Of a DNA stretch of 37,064 nt, positions 20,401-31,134 are shown one piece after another (within the stretch, counting starts at the first letter, position 1; every line of letters begins with the position of its first letter). Source of the DNA: Nephromyces sp. MM_2019 (Eukaryota > Apicomplexa > Aconoidasida > Nephromycida). The position numbers and the translations under genes are program-made. The notes under the pieces are model-generated. The model saw nothing but the letters and a program-made list of their open reading frames with translations, did no database searches and was not told the DNA's origin. The stretch covers positions 1 to 37,064 of the forward strand of contig JADHZB010001375.1 of NCBI GenBank assembly GCA_015657535.1. Direction: 5' to 3'.

Positions 20401-22873
20401 TTAACGATGGGTAACATCTGAATTGCTCTCTGCAACATCAGAAGTTGCTGTAATCCAGTTCTTATGGCCAGCTGACTTGATGTACCAAATCAAGTCTATT
20501 CGCTCCTGCCAATCATCAATACCTTTGAAGTTCATGTAGATTGGACTATCAGTGAAAGCTCGAGGGTTTTTTATGTACCGCATCAGATTGAGATCCGTCC
20601 ACAGTATACCAGAAGTAGTCATCCCAGAGCTTGAGTGTAGCAGTGAACTGCGAGGGTTTACTCCAGCAGTTCTGCCATAAACACCATAAAGATTGGGTCC
20701 AAGCTGAGCAAATAAGACAGATTCTGTAGGCTGTTTTTTTGGGGGTAAGCACAAGAGCAAATCCCAGTAACATATGAAGATTGCTGTGAAGTTGGAATAT
20801 AGAAAAAATGCAAAAACTTGTGATTGAGAAAAGAATGAAAAAGAGAGAGCTCATCATTCCAGAGTTTGAGGTAATTTCACGCAGATGTGTGTGAGATATT
20901 GTATGGAGAATAAGGAGAAAATGGTAGTGTTTTGCTTGTACGGTGGGTGGGAAAGTAGGAGGGTATTAGCTTTCTCGTAGAAGAGAAAACGGGGGGGTTT
21001 TTCTCAATCATAACGGAAAAAATGGAAGCATTTTGCTTCAAAGTTCAAGGCATAGAAAGCATGAATCTGAGGATACTAAAAATTCTCCAGAAAAAACTCT
21101 CTAAAACCACTAGGTCTTTACTTTGAAAAGCAATAAAACTTAAGAGTATGACATCTAGCACACCATAAGCTCCGGATAAAAAGATTTTAGTAAGCATTTT
21201 ATATTAGATTTTCTTTCAAGGCCGAAAAAAGGGAAAATTAGGGCAAATTTGCAGCAAGAAGAGGGAAGAAATTTTGGTAGATACACAATCAAAAGGCAGC
21301 TGAAAACATGGAATCAAAAGGATGTCCTTTCAGAGAATTACAGGGACCTGATTTTTTATACCTACACTAGGCTTGACTGCGAAGAAAGCATGTTTCATAC
21401 CCTAGACTTTTAAGCATTTAATGGATCAAAGCCTGGAAAATTTTTTGTATACCCACATTTTCAGTAAATATTAAAGAGCACCATGCACTGTATTTTATAA
21501 GATGTCTCTTATAGAGTAGAAACTCAACAAATTCGCATACTCTAGGAAAAATCACATCAAGCAAGCAAAATCACCAGACATAGCAAAACTATAGAACTTC
21601 ATTCATATCTGAAATGCATCAGAATGAAACCTGCTTTTTGCCACCTTTCGGGGTGCTTTTGATGTGTCTTTTTTTGCTTCCTTTTTCATTTATATTTTCC
21701 CTCTGCTTTTCAATATTACTCTATAGGTTTTAGGCTTGTTAGTTTGATAAAAGTGTGTTATAATAGTCAGGTCTTTAAGAAAATTATATATGCACTAAAA
21801 AGAATGAGTAATGAAAGCTGAACATACAAGCTCCACACATACACAGTGTTAAAATATTAAAGTAAAGCCTATTCAACACCTTCATATTATGTCGATACTC
21901 TGCCAGAAAGTAGAAAAAATGTATGCTTTACAGTGATTGAAGTCTCGGTATGCAAGAACCTTTATACGCTCTGTTTCATATCTATCCTTTCCATTGACTT
22001 TATCCAGAAAACTATCTTACTCTGATTTAGAAGTTTTTCTTCAAATTTAGCACACAAATTCTCTCTTTTAAATCACTTAAGGACGATGGTTAGTGATTAT
22101 AAAAAAGATTTTTGCAATTCACAATCGCTAAGTTTTCAAAATCTTGATTAAGCAGATTGACCTTTAACACCAAAGAATCACGAGTGTCCCTCAAAAGAGG
22201 CGTGTAATACTAATAATGTACTTACTATAAACGAAAGAATCGGTACAACGCACACATCATGTCATGCTCAAAAAAATAGAAGAAAGCAAAGTAAATTTAG
22301 CTGAAACAGTGAAATGAAGAAGGAGCTTTCATGATGTCCAAAATCAAGCAATCCATGAGTGATTGAAATTTCAGTGATAACTTGGATGTTTTTCATAGAA
22401 CAGTGCAGAAAACAAAATGGGGTGAATTTAGGGCATAAAACGGAGGAAAAAGCTGAATAAGCAGGTGAAGAAAAGGGTGAAGAAAAAGGTGAAGAAGCAG
22501 AAGCAGCTGAAGAAGCTGAAAAAGTACCCAAAAATTAGACTTATCAGGAACATCAAAAAAGCAGAATCTACAGCATATGCTGGAAGAACAATTTGCACAC
22601 GCACATATCTCTGTTATTATTTAAATCAGAAAATCACTGTTTTTCTGGTATCGCAGCACTAGGTATGGTGTTTACACTGTGCATGCACCCAAAGCTACAC
22701 ACACACACCAATGTTCGTCCTGTATTAGTTAGCCCATCAGGGCGAATAGAGTGGCACTGAGCACACTTCTTCTTAAAAATCTTCGCGCCTCTTTCTGGGT
22801 TTCCAGGAGGTAAAATGAAGTCATCAGGCGTATCATCTTCATCAAATGGCTTGTAGCTCGGATATCCTGACAT
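20401..22873 (-). CDS. CYCS: cytochrome c (two exons, ~155 aa)
   Basis: Soluble mitochondrial electron carrier between complex III and complex IV. Exon 1 is 22873-22709 (55 residues) and exon 2 is 20703-20401 (100 residues, TAA at the end), joined by a 2.0-kb intron. Exon 1 has GNPERGAKIFKKKCAQCH with the haem-binding CAQCH at residues 37-41. Exon 2 has GPNLYGVYGRTAG, ILWTDLNL, YIKNP and the axial Met region SPIYMNFKG (Met112). Typical cytochrome c has 103-115 residues. This one has a longer N-terminus rich in Asp/Pro, about 22 extra C-terminal residues, and, with canonical GT-AG splicing (TTG|GTGTGT and CTCAG|CTT), five extra residues (GRTLL) between CAQCH and GPNL. See findings for the alternative junction. 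The gene is convergent with TRM7. Confidence 0.93.
22465..22530. repeat. GAAGAAG-type purine tract inside the cytochrome c intron
   Basis: Repetition of GTGAAGAAAA/GTGAAGAAGCAG words on the + strand, antisense to the cytochrome c intron. It yields a Lys-rich frame, a Glu/Ala-rich frame and, on the other strand, a Ser/Ala-rich frame. This is typical of low complexity rather than coding sequence. Confidence 0.75.
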
Positions 22874-23399
22874 CTCAAGATAATGGGCAAATAGGTAAAC
22901 TTTTTTCTGATTTATGAATTTTTCTTTACTTGCTGTTCCTGCGTGCAGGTGCTAGCTGGTGTTCGGGAGAGCATTTATGTGCAACTCTCTATGTACGTGC
23001 TTCACCTTGCAGAATTCCAGCAAATTACAACACCTGCCTTAACGCTTTTCTCCTGTTTTAGCAAATATCGGTATTGCGTAATTTTCTTCCTCTTTTGTTC
23101 GTTTCACGGGGTAAAAAGGTGATAAAAAAACCTCTTTTTCCTCGCCTATCAAGAGCTAATGACAAGGCATAAAAGAGGGAGAAAGTATACTGCAATGTTA
23201 CTCACTTTTCAAAGTGAAACTTTCAGTCTCTTGTTTGGCATACGGCTGGGTAGAAGCTGAGAAAAACTATAGGGTAACATTTAGGGAGGCTCGTTTTTCA
23301 GAAATGAGCAGTTCATCCGATTATATGACGACCTATCATTATGAGGAGTAGCTGCAGTGCACAGGATTTTGGAGAGTAGTGATGGACGTATCGGGAGAG

Positions 23400-23600
23400 T
23401 GGTAATGGTGGTGTTCGGAGAGTGGCGGTGGAGGTATTTAGAGAGTGATACTCCGGGTGTTTAGAGTGATACTCCGGGTGTTTAGAGTGAAAATTCGGGT
23501 GTTTAGAGAGCGAAAATCCAGGTGTTTAGCGAGTGGAAATTCGGGTGTTTAGAGAGTGAAAATCCGGGTGTTTAGAGAGTGAAAATCCGGGAGTTTACAG
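23400..23600. repeat. ~23-bp minisatellite, about 8 copies
   Basis: Tandem copies of a unit built from GTGTTTAGAGAGTGAAAA plus TCCGG. The later copies (from about 23525) are nearly identical 23-mers; earlier ones are shortened to about 21 bases (GTGTTTAGAGTGATACTCCG) or diverged. The gradient from diverged to homogeneous suggests recent expansion at the right-hand end. Confidence 0.9.
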
Positions 23601-24839
23601 CCTCTTAATGGAAAGATAACAAAGAGAAGTGCGAGCCCCCCCAAGTCAGGAACCTGTACTAGCGATTTAAAATGAGAAATCACGTGTAGGAGTGACCAAA
23701 TGAATGGATGAGTGTAATGGAAGCGGAGGGGGACACTTTCACCTCCTCATCAGGAAATGAAGGCTTTTCCGAAACTCTAGTGTATGTACGCTCAAACTTG
23801 TAATGAAATCTCTACGCAAATCAACAAAAACATTTTTTCAGTTGCAGCATCAATTAGGGTGGAGGAAGCGCTAGTCTCGCACACACTCTATAGCATCAGT
23901 AGTGCCAAGAAAAGCTTCATTCTCCTCTAAATGAGTCGTTTTCACACTCTCTCCTGGGAGTAACAACAGCATTTTTTTTAATATATTCTGGGTATTGCAG
24001 AGCTTCCGCACTAATTTAGCCTAAAACATTAGAATCTCACTTGCTCTGTTCAATCACAGGCATTTCAAAAGTGCGTAAGCTACGCCGATATCTACGGCCC
24101 TGATGATACCCCTCAAGGGGAAGCAGACGCACGACAAGCTGTATGCGGTAAAATTGCACATTCAGCACTTTTTGTTTTCTGAGCGGTTGCTAGATTTTTC
24201 GCCGAGATGACTGCTTCGAGGCTAAATCCCTTGTAATAGAATCTGTGTCATGTATTATTGTTCTTGTTGGGAAGTATAAATATCGAGCCTTTCAAAGTCA
24301 CGAAAAAGACTCCAAACCGAAGAATCTGGGTCATGTATTATCGCGCTTGGTGGGAGACATTCTTTGTGCATAGGAAGTTGCGTACGGATGAATATCTAGC
24401 TAAATCAACCCACTGCTCATCCCTACCGGTAGAATAAACAGCATATGAGCATATATTAGAACAAGGGATATATGCGCCTATAAGTAGCACGGAGGGGAAT
24501 GGGGTGTGCGGTGTGTTAGGAACAACAACAAGGACTACAACGATCGATAACATGCGTATCGGGATAGAAAGATTTAGGGGGGGCTTCATCACAGAAATTA
24601 TCACTTCATTCGAGGTCTTTTTTTTCTTGTATCGAAGTATGAAACCTGCATCCCACGGTTAGGAAGCTAGGCTGCGTGGGTTATATGAAGGCTCTTTTTA
24701 GATGCACAGAACTTACAGCATCTTCTATATTAGTGGGTTAAGAGATGATTATACACTGGGAATGCAGCTGTGTGTCCTGCGAGCGGAATGATTTTTTGAG
24801 ATATATTTAGGAGAAAATGTGAAGCAACTGCTATGAAAG

Positions 24840-25050
24840 TGGTACAGGGGTTGAAAGAAGTTGGTGTGTGCAAGGAGCAGTGAGTGCGTGCAAGAAGTGT
24901 GTGCACGGAGAAGGGAATGCAGAAGGAATGAGTGTAAGCTCGAAGAAGTGAGTGCATGTAAGAAGTGAGCGTATGCAAGGAGAAATAAGTGTAAGCATCA
25001 AGTAGTGCAGGAGAAGTGAGTGCAAGCTAGAAGAAGTGAGTACAGTAGAA
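24840..25050. repeat. GAAGTGAGTGCA-type degenerate minisatellite
   Basis: Around ten imperfect copies of a 17-23 base unit containing AAGAAGTGAGTGCAAG and variants. The complementary strand therefore shows Leu/Ser/His/Thr-rich frames (CTCACTTCTTC words), which I attribute to the repeat and not to a gene. Confidence 0.8.
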
Positions 25051-28000
25051 AATAAGATCAAACTGGGCAAACTTAGATGCGTCTGAGTAGTCAAGCTATC
25101 GACTTTGTATACGAAGATGATATATTGATACCCTGAAGAAGATGCACTCCAGCAAGTCAATCTCATTCATCGATAGAAGAAACTGCGTGTTATCTAGGCT
25201 GTTTCCAAGAATCTATGTGGATTTGTCCATCTGCAAGGTGGTCTGCTCTGGTAGTGCTCACAAAGTATAAGTCACTCAAAGACTATGCACTTAAAAAAAT
25301 AAAAAAACTTTGGTCCTGTAAAACCTATTAGGTCCTTAGTTATTGAGTTACTAAAACCAGCCTAATGATTGCACTCTCGAGCTTGAAAGTACAATCTTGC
25401 TCTTGTAGTGAATTACACCCGTTTTGTGGAGCATCTCTATGGTTAAATTGCTTCATAAAAATAGCCAAAATTTCATATCTAGACTTTCGTAAGCCAAGAG
25501 GTTGCTTAACCATTTTTGAGTCACTAATCGAACATTCATCTTCACTGCTAAAGATGGCAAAGCATAGTTTTGCAAGATTATAATTGAAGTTTAATTCATC
25601 AGCTTAAACATACAGTAAAGATAATCTTCCTAGAGTGCAAGTAAAGTTTAACTCATCAGTTTAAACAAAGTAAAACGAGCTTTTTCATATCGTATAGCAT
25701 CATTGGTAATATCTACTATTTGCTATGCTATTTTGCCATTTTAATGCAATCACCTGCCAGATAGCCTTCTCTTTCCTGCACCAATAAGCTTAAAGTCTTA
25801 CTAGCACTGCTTTGTCAAATTAAGGCCCTTTACTCATATCATCCTCCTACACCCGATGAAGAGGCTTTTTTTTGGTACTAAAGAAATGATTGCACCACAC
25901 GAGATTCTCCACATCAAAATCACTCATTACCGACTGATGTAGATCTTTTCTTTGCTATTATTTGTATAGCACAGAGGCAGTAAAACTGCTATATAGAGAT
26001 CTGGAAAAGACATTTAGAATAGCTTCTAATAGCTTGGGAAACAATCTAGCTTTTAAAGAGGCAGGAAAAATCCTCCGTTTAACACACAAATAGCGAGCAT
26101 TTGAGCTTTAGGGCCTCTTATTGGAGGAAACCTATCACAGAGCTGCTTTTAGCACAAGCTCCTTTGCGCTAGAGAGAAATCTTCTTCATATAGAGGTGGC
26201 TGAAACCTACACTAGATAAAATACTCGCAAAACGAATAGTTCTTCTAGTACGTAACGTATAATTAGCGGCTAAATCTAGAAGTTTTCCTGACTATCCTAC
26301 GATGCTTCAACCACTAAATCTTAATATTTTAACGGGTTCGCCATTCTTCTTTCGCGGAAAAAAATGCTATGCAAGAGGGCGTTTATGTCATTTTCCTCTC
26401 AAAGATTGGCAATGAGGGTTTGGCATATATAGCGGTACACCACATCAAAAGTAATCAAATGAAGTTTATAGTGGTATAATAGAGCCTCATTTTCTTGGAA
26501 AGGTCTCCGCAAGGATTTTTCCACCTCATTTGAAGGGGTATAAACAGATGATGTATGTGCACAAAAAAAAACCTGAAAAATTTGATTTTTGCAATCAAAC
26601 CCTGATTTTCAAACAAAGAGGCACTTTCTAATTCTTCATTTTTTTTAATTCAGATCGCGTGCTGCTTTTAAAACAAATTGAACATTTTTATTTGTAGATA
26701 TTTGAACTTGCAAAGTAAAAAAAGATATAGAAAATAGCTTAATATGAATGTATTTTTGCATAATTATTAAATGAGAAGAAGTAAAGGAAGAGTAGTTATA
26801 TGCGTTATTATACTGGAAAATCTAGGTAGCGGGGCGCAGAAAAAGGCTTTACTTCACCAATTTCACTTTGGACATGGCAATCTTCAATTAGAACCAGGTT
26901 TTCATGCATTAATAGCGCGCTCAGATAACTGTTAAACGAGGTTAAAACTGAGAAACATTGCTATTTTCTCTAGATGGAAAAAAATATATACATTAAGCTA
27001 CACATTCATTAGTTTTTTGTAATATTTGGTGCTGAGTATACTTTAAGTGCCGCGATTCTCCTTCAATTAGTGTGATTTTCAAAGCTGGATTTGACCTTTT
27101 TTAATTTACAGGAAGAAACAACGTTGCGGCTAGTGTGTGATGCCCCTACTGGCACAAATAACATCAAAATTAGTATTATTTCGGTTCGTTTTTTGTTGAA
27201 AAAAACGAGCTTCAATTAGAAGAAGAGGATAAATTGAGTTATTGCTGTTTTGTAGGTTCTAAAAACGCAAATCTAAAAAAATCAAATAACTCTTAAATTG
27301 TTAAAAAGGATTTCCAGATTCAATTGATACGTTATCAGTTTAAGTGGGCTTCAACGCGCCAGATTAAGTGGTTTAAGCGCTGCCCTTGGAATCCCTAAAG
27401 TTGCTTAGTATAGCGTTTTTTTTCTTGCTATTCACTTTGCTTCTTCCCTTAGTATTTCAAAACTTTTTCCACCAAACTGTTTATGAAGAAATTTTCTTTC
27501 AGGAGATGGTGAGGAAGATTTTTTTAAAATGCGGGTTTTTCAAGGTTTTAGGTGGTTGGATTTATGATTTCATTAAAAAGCTCTGCATTTTCCCGGGGAA
27601 AGAGGAAAAAACCTGAGAATGCGCGAAGTTACCCAAAGGAAACAAATATTTTGCTCATTCAATTTTGTTGCAAGAAGCTTGAAATACCACAGTTTTCATC
27701 GGAGCGCAAAATTCCATGTGAAGCAATAAAAATCATGCTTTTTGCTGAGGAGCTGTGATTTTTCGGGTTTTTGGATGAAAAGGTATGATTTTAGTTTATT
27801 TTGCTAAGAAGATGCGATTTTTTTGCTTTTGGATGCAAAAATTCTAATCTTTTTCACGTAAAATCTGCAACACCAAAATTCTCCTCCAAACTCCGTCAAG
27901 AAACATAAAACCCGAAATTTCGTCAGATAAAGCACAAAAATACCAAAAATTCACTGAAAATCACAAACTTCCAATATTTTCATCAACAAACGCACAAAAT

Positions 28001-28549
28001 TCCAAACTTTTCCAATCCCAACAGTACCGACACAGCTTCTCAAACTATCCTACGTGCTCAGCAGCTTAAATATATACCATGTGTTTTCACCGCGCTAGAT
28101 AGGAATTTGCTTTAATGAAGCAGATTTGCACACTCTTTCCTAATTCTTTAACTCATAGATGAGAAGGAATCTCACCTTCCAGCTTAGCTACAGATAGTGT
28201 GTTTGTAGGTGCATTTTTGCAAGCTTTTTTCTACATTGTAAGTCTCCACCCATCTATAAACACACACGAAAGCTCTGGAGCTGTGTGTGAAAATCTCGAT
28301 GATTCTACCAAAATGAAATAGGCCTCCCTCATAAGCTTTATAGTGTGCTTATGGTGGTGTCATTGGTATATACCCGCTAATCATCGCAGAAGCAGCGAGT
28401 GTTGCGCACGTTTGCACACGTCGAGGAAAACACTACATCAATTTCAAGAAAATACACTCGTCAGTGCAAGCTCTACATATAGATATATATCTCTGTAATA
28501 GCGAGGATTTATACTAAGCAAATACTCAACAAACATGAGGAACAGGAAG

Positions 28550-28960
28550 CTGCTGGTAACACACACACACCCTCAGCTTATCATAAAGCTCTACCTAACA
28601 CACACACTACACATCTTCGACTAACCACGTGACTCCCCCTAGCACACACACGCACCTTCATTTGATAGGGGGCCGCTAGTAATACACACAACTTCACCTG
28701 TTAGTGAGCTGCTGATACTAAACGCACACACACCTTCATCTGATACTAATCTCCCCCCAACACACAAACACACGCGCCTTTACCTGACACCAATCTCCCT
28801 CCAATCCACACACTACCTCACCACGCAGAACCCCCCAACACACACAAGCTCACCACGCGACCCCTCCCAGCACACACACAACGCACCATCACGTCACCAC
28901 GTAACCCCCCGTAACACACAAATACCATAACTATAAACACACACATAATCCCTGTGTAAA
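28550..28960. repeat. CA/C-rich degenerate tandem repeat
   Basis: Roughly eight diverged units of 40-55 bases, each with an ACACACAC core followed by CACCTTCA, ACCACG or ATCTCCCCC-type sequence. The region is strongly C/A-biased on the + strand, and unit length drifts along the array. Confidence 0.75.
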
Positions 28961-29337
28961 TGAGAGCTCATGATATCCCTCTTCACTATCCCCGCCCCCC
29001 CGATCGACCACGCCAACACACTTAATCGAAGAAGTCGAGTCTTCTCTGCCCGTTACTTGGTCCTGATAAGCAGATAGTCCGTTATTTTGTGTGTGTGGGT
29101 GAATCTTTTATGATATACTGTTTCCTCATTGCTGCTTCTGGCTAATAGATAATATATAGACGGGTAAGTATACTTTTAGGATCACTTTATGCTGTGTGCA
29201 CCTCGTGTGTGTAGCATCAATTTTTTTTTCTTGAAGCAAAAACTTCTTGAAAGTTCGCCAACATCTCTACTGTTCGAAAGGTCCCGATTGATTTACTAGT
29301 TTAGCAATTATTTTCTATGAGTCTCCCCGAGGGCTAT

Positions 29338-29462
29338 TTCGTGTGTGTTTGTGTGTGTATTGGTGTGTGTATGTGTGTGCGTGTATGCGTATATATGTGT
29401 GTATGTTGGTATGTATGCTTGTGTACGTGTCTCTTTGTGCATGTTTCTGCGTGTGTGTATTT
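29338..29462. repeat. TG-rich low-complexity tract
   Basis: About 125 bases of TGTGTGTTTGTGTGTGTATTGG-like sequence (period 2 with interruptions), followed by a T-run. It explains the Cys/Val-rich frame on + and the Thr/His-rich frame on -. Confidence 0.85.
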
Positions 29463-31134
29463 TTTTTCGTATTTCAAGGGGAAGAAGGGGTTCTGCCTGT
29501 AATGGAAAAACATAGGTGACGATTTCTTTGGTATACACATATATAGTGGAGCACTATACCTCGTGAGAGCGCGTGAATCATTCAAGCCATGAGATTAATG
29601 TGTGGCACTGCTGCTATTCATCACTCTTCTGCTTTGATGAGGCAGGTGATGGTGCAGGGATATGCATGTTTGTGTGTGTTATGTGTGGTGTGTTTGAACT
29701 GATAATCCCCTCCTGTTTCTCTGGTTTCCGTCTTGGCTGATGTGTTTTTCTGTTTGAATTTGAGGGTTTTATTTGAGGAAAATAGCAGGAAGTGTGTGTT
29801 GTATTGCCCTATTCGGGTAATGTGTGATTGAGTGCCGAATACTTTTTTTTTGCGGCGGATCTTCTTTATGATTTTTTCATCTTTCTAGCCCACTTTGTGT
29901 GTTTGAAGAGATTTGTGGACGCTTTTCATAGTCCACGGTGATTGCCTTGTGCTTTCTATGGAATGTTGCTTATACAATTTATCGCGTGCTATTAACGCCT
30001 TCCATAATGCTGTTGTATACAATTTTCTGCCCTTTTATTCTTTGCCGTTTTTGTGGTATTTATCGCCTTATTTAACTGATTTTGCTTGAAAAATGTATAT
30101 TTGAAGCATTCACTGCGTTTGAGGGTAGTTCGGCTGATATAGACGTAGTATATTGCGGTTTGTGTGTGTGTGAACTTGCCATTTTGCTGTTTTGTTTGTG
30201 TATTTGCTGCCTGCATTGTTCTCTCGTTTTCTACATACTGCGATGGTTGATATTGGGACTTTCTATGACTTGGAGAGTAGTATTAACTACGGGGAATGTA
30301 TGAGTATGAAGGTAGAGTGCGTGCTATGAGTGTGTGTGTGTGTGTAAGTGTATGTTTGCATTGTAATTACGTGTATTTTAATTGCAAGTACACTATAATT
30401 ACATGACTTTTAGGCGTGTGTGTTGCAATTATTCCTCTTCTAAGTATGTGCGTTGCAAAATTTATGTGTGTTGCCACCCCTTTCATTTTCTATGTTTGGT
30501 GCACTGCTAAACTTCTTTTCGTTGCTCAGAGGAGCTTTTTTGGCTTCCCCCTTGTGAATAAGGGATTTTCCCTGTGACACTGCCTACTTTCCCGCTGCTG
30601 ACTTACTCATGTATGCCGCAGGATATCTTCATAGATATTGCGGCATTGATAAGTGGGGTTAGAGTGAAGAGATCATTCTCTCTTTCTTCACACGCACACA
30701 CACACTATTACCAGCTTCTACAGCAGATCTTCTCTATTGCTGTGGTTTCTTATAAATTCGAACTTTTTGCTCGAATTGCACTTTTTGCTTTTGTGTGTGG
30801 CTGCCTCAGTTTGCTCCTAGCAGCTTTTCTTAAGTTTGTATTGCTGTTTAGAGTCATCCATCTTCATCAAAAATTTATCATTTTCCTTCAATTTATTTGA
30901 TGAAAATGAGGAATTTTACTGCAAAACGCAAAAGATTTACTGCCATTCTCAAAATATATATAAACTCGACAAATCATTTTGAAAGCTGCTTTTTTTCGCG
31001 TGAATATCTCTTCTCAGTAAACTTAATCTTCTTTTCTCTTCTGCAAAGCTGTGTTTTCGACTGAAATCGTCTTAAAATCAGTTGGGTGATGTTTTCTGCT
31101 GCAGTGTCTTGAAGGTGTAACTTTTAAGACCAAA

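Larger units (their letters stand above)
22874..31134. other. long spacer between divergent cytochrome c and succinyl-CoA ligase genes
   Basis: About 8 kb between divergently transcribed genes, so both promoters should lie here. It holds minisatellites at 23400-23600, 24840-25050 and 28550-28960 and a TG-rich tract at 29338-29462. An imperfect 36-base direct repeat starts at about 24239 and 24323 (shared word GTCATGTATTAT), and another pair lies near 25588 and 25647 (shared TCATCAG). A GC-richer open segment at 24060-24147 and membrane-like frames at 24604-24338 (-), 27386-27616 (+) and 30609-30900 (+) are visible, but none has a recognised domain or a convincing start. Sequence from 25,250 to 28,500 is AT-rich and featureless to me. 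Confidence 0.55.

Noticed and set aside
24338..24604. Minus-strand 88-codon frame with one membrane-like segment
   Set aside because: First codon is not ATG; overlaps an imperfect direct repeat; no recognised family.
27386..27616. Plus-strand 76-codon frame with a hydrophobic start
   Set aside because: Has no ATG at its beginning, sits in AT-rich DNA, and its hydrophobic run follows from a T-rich tract.
30609..30900. 97-codon frame with two hydrophobic stretches upstream of succinyl-CoA ligase
   Set aside because: Contains a CA repeat, ends 235 bases before the ligase start where promoter or leader is expected, and has no recognised domain. Could be real but evidence is insufficient.
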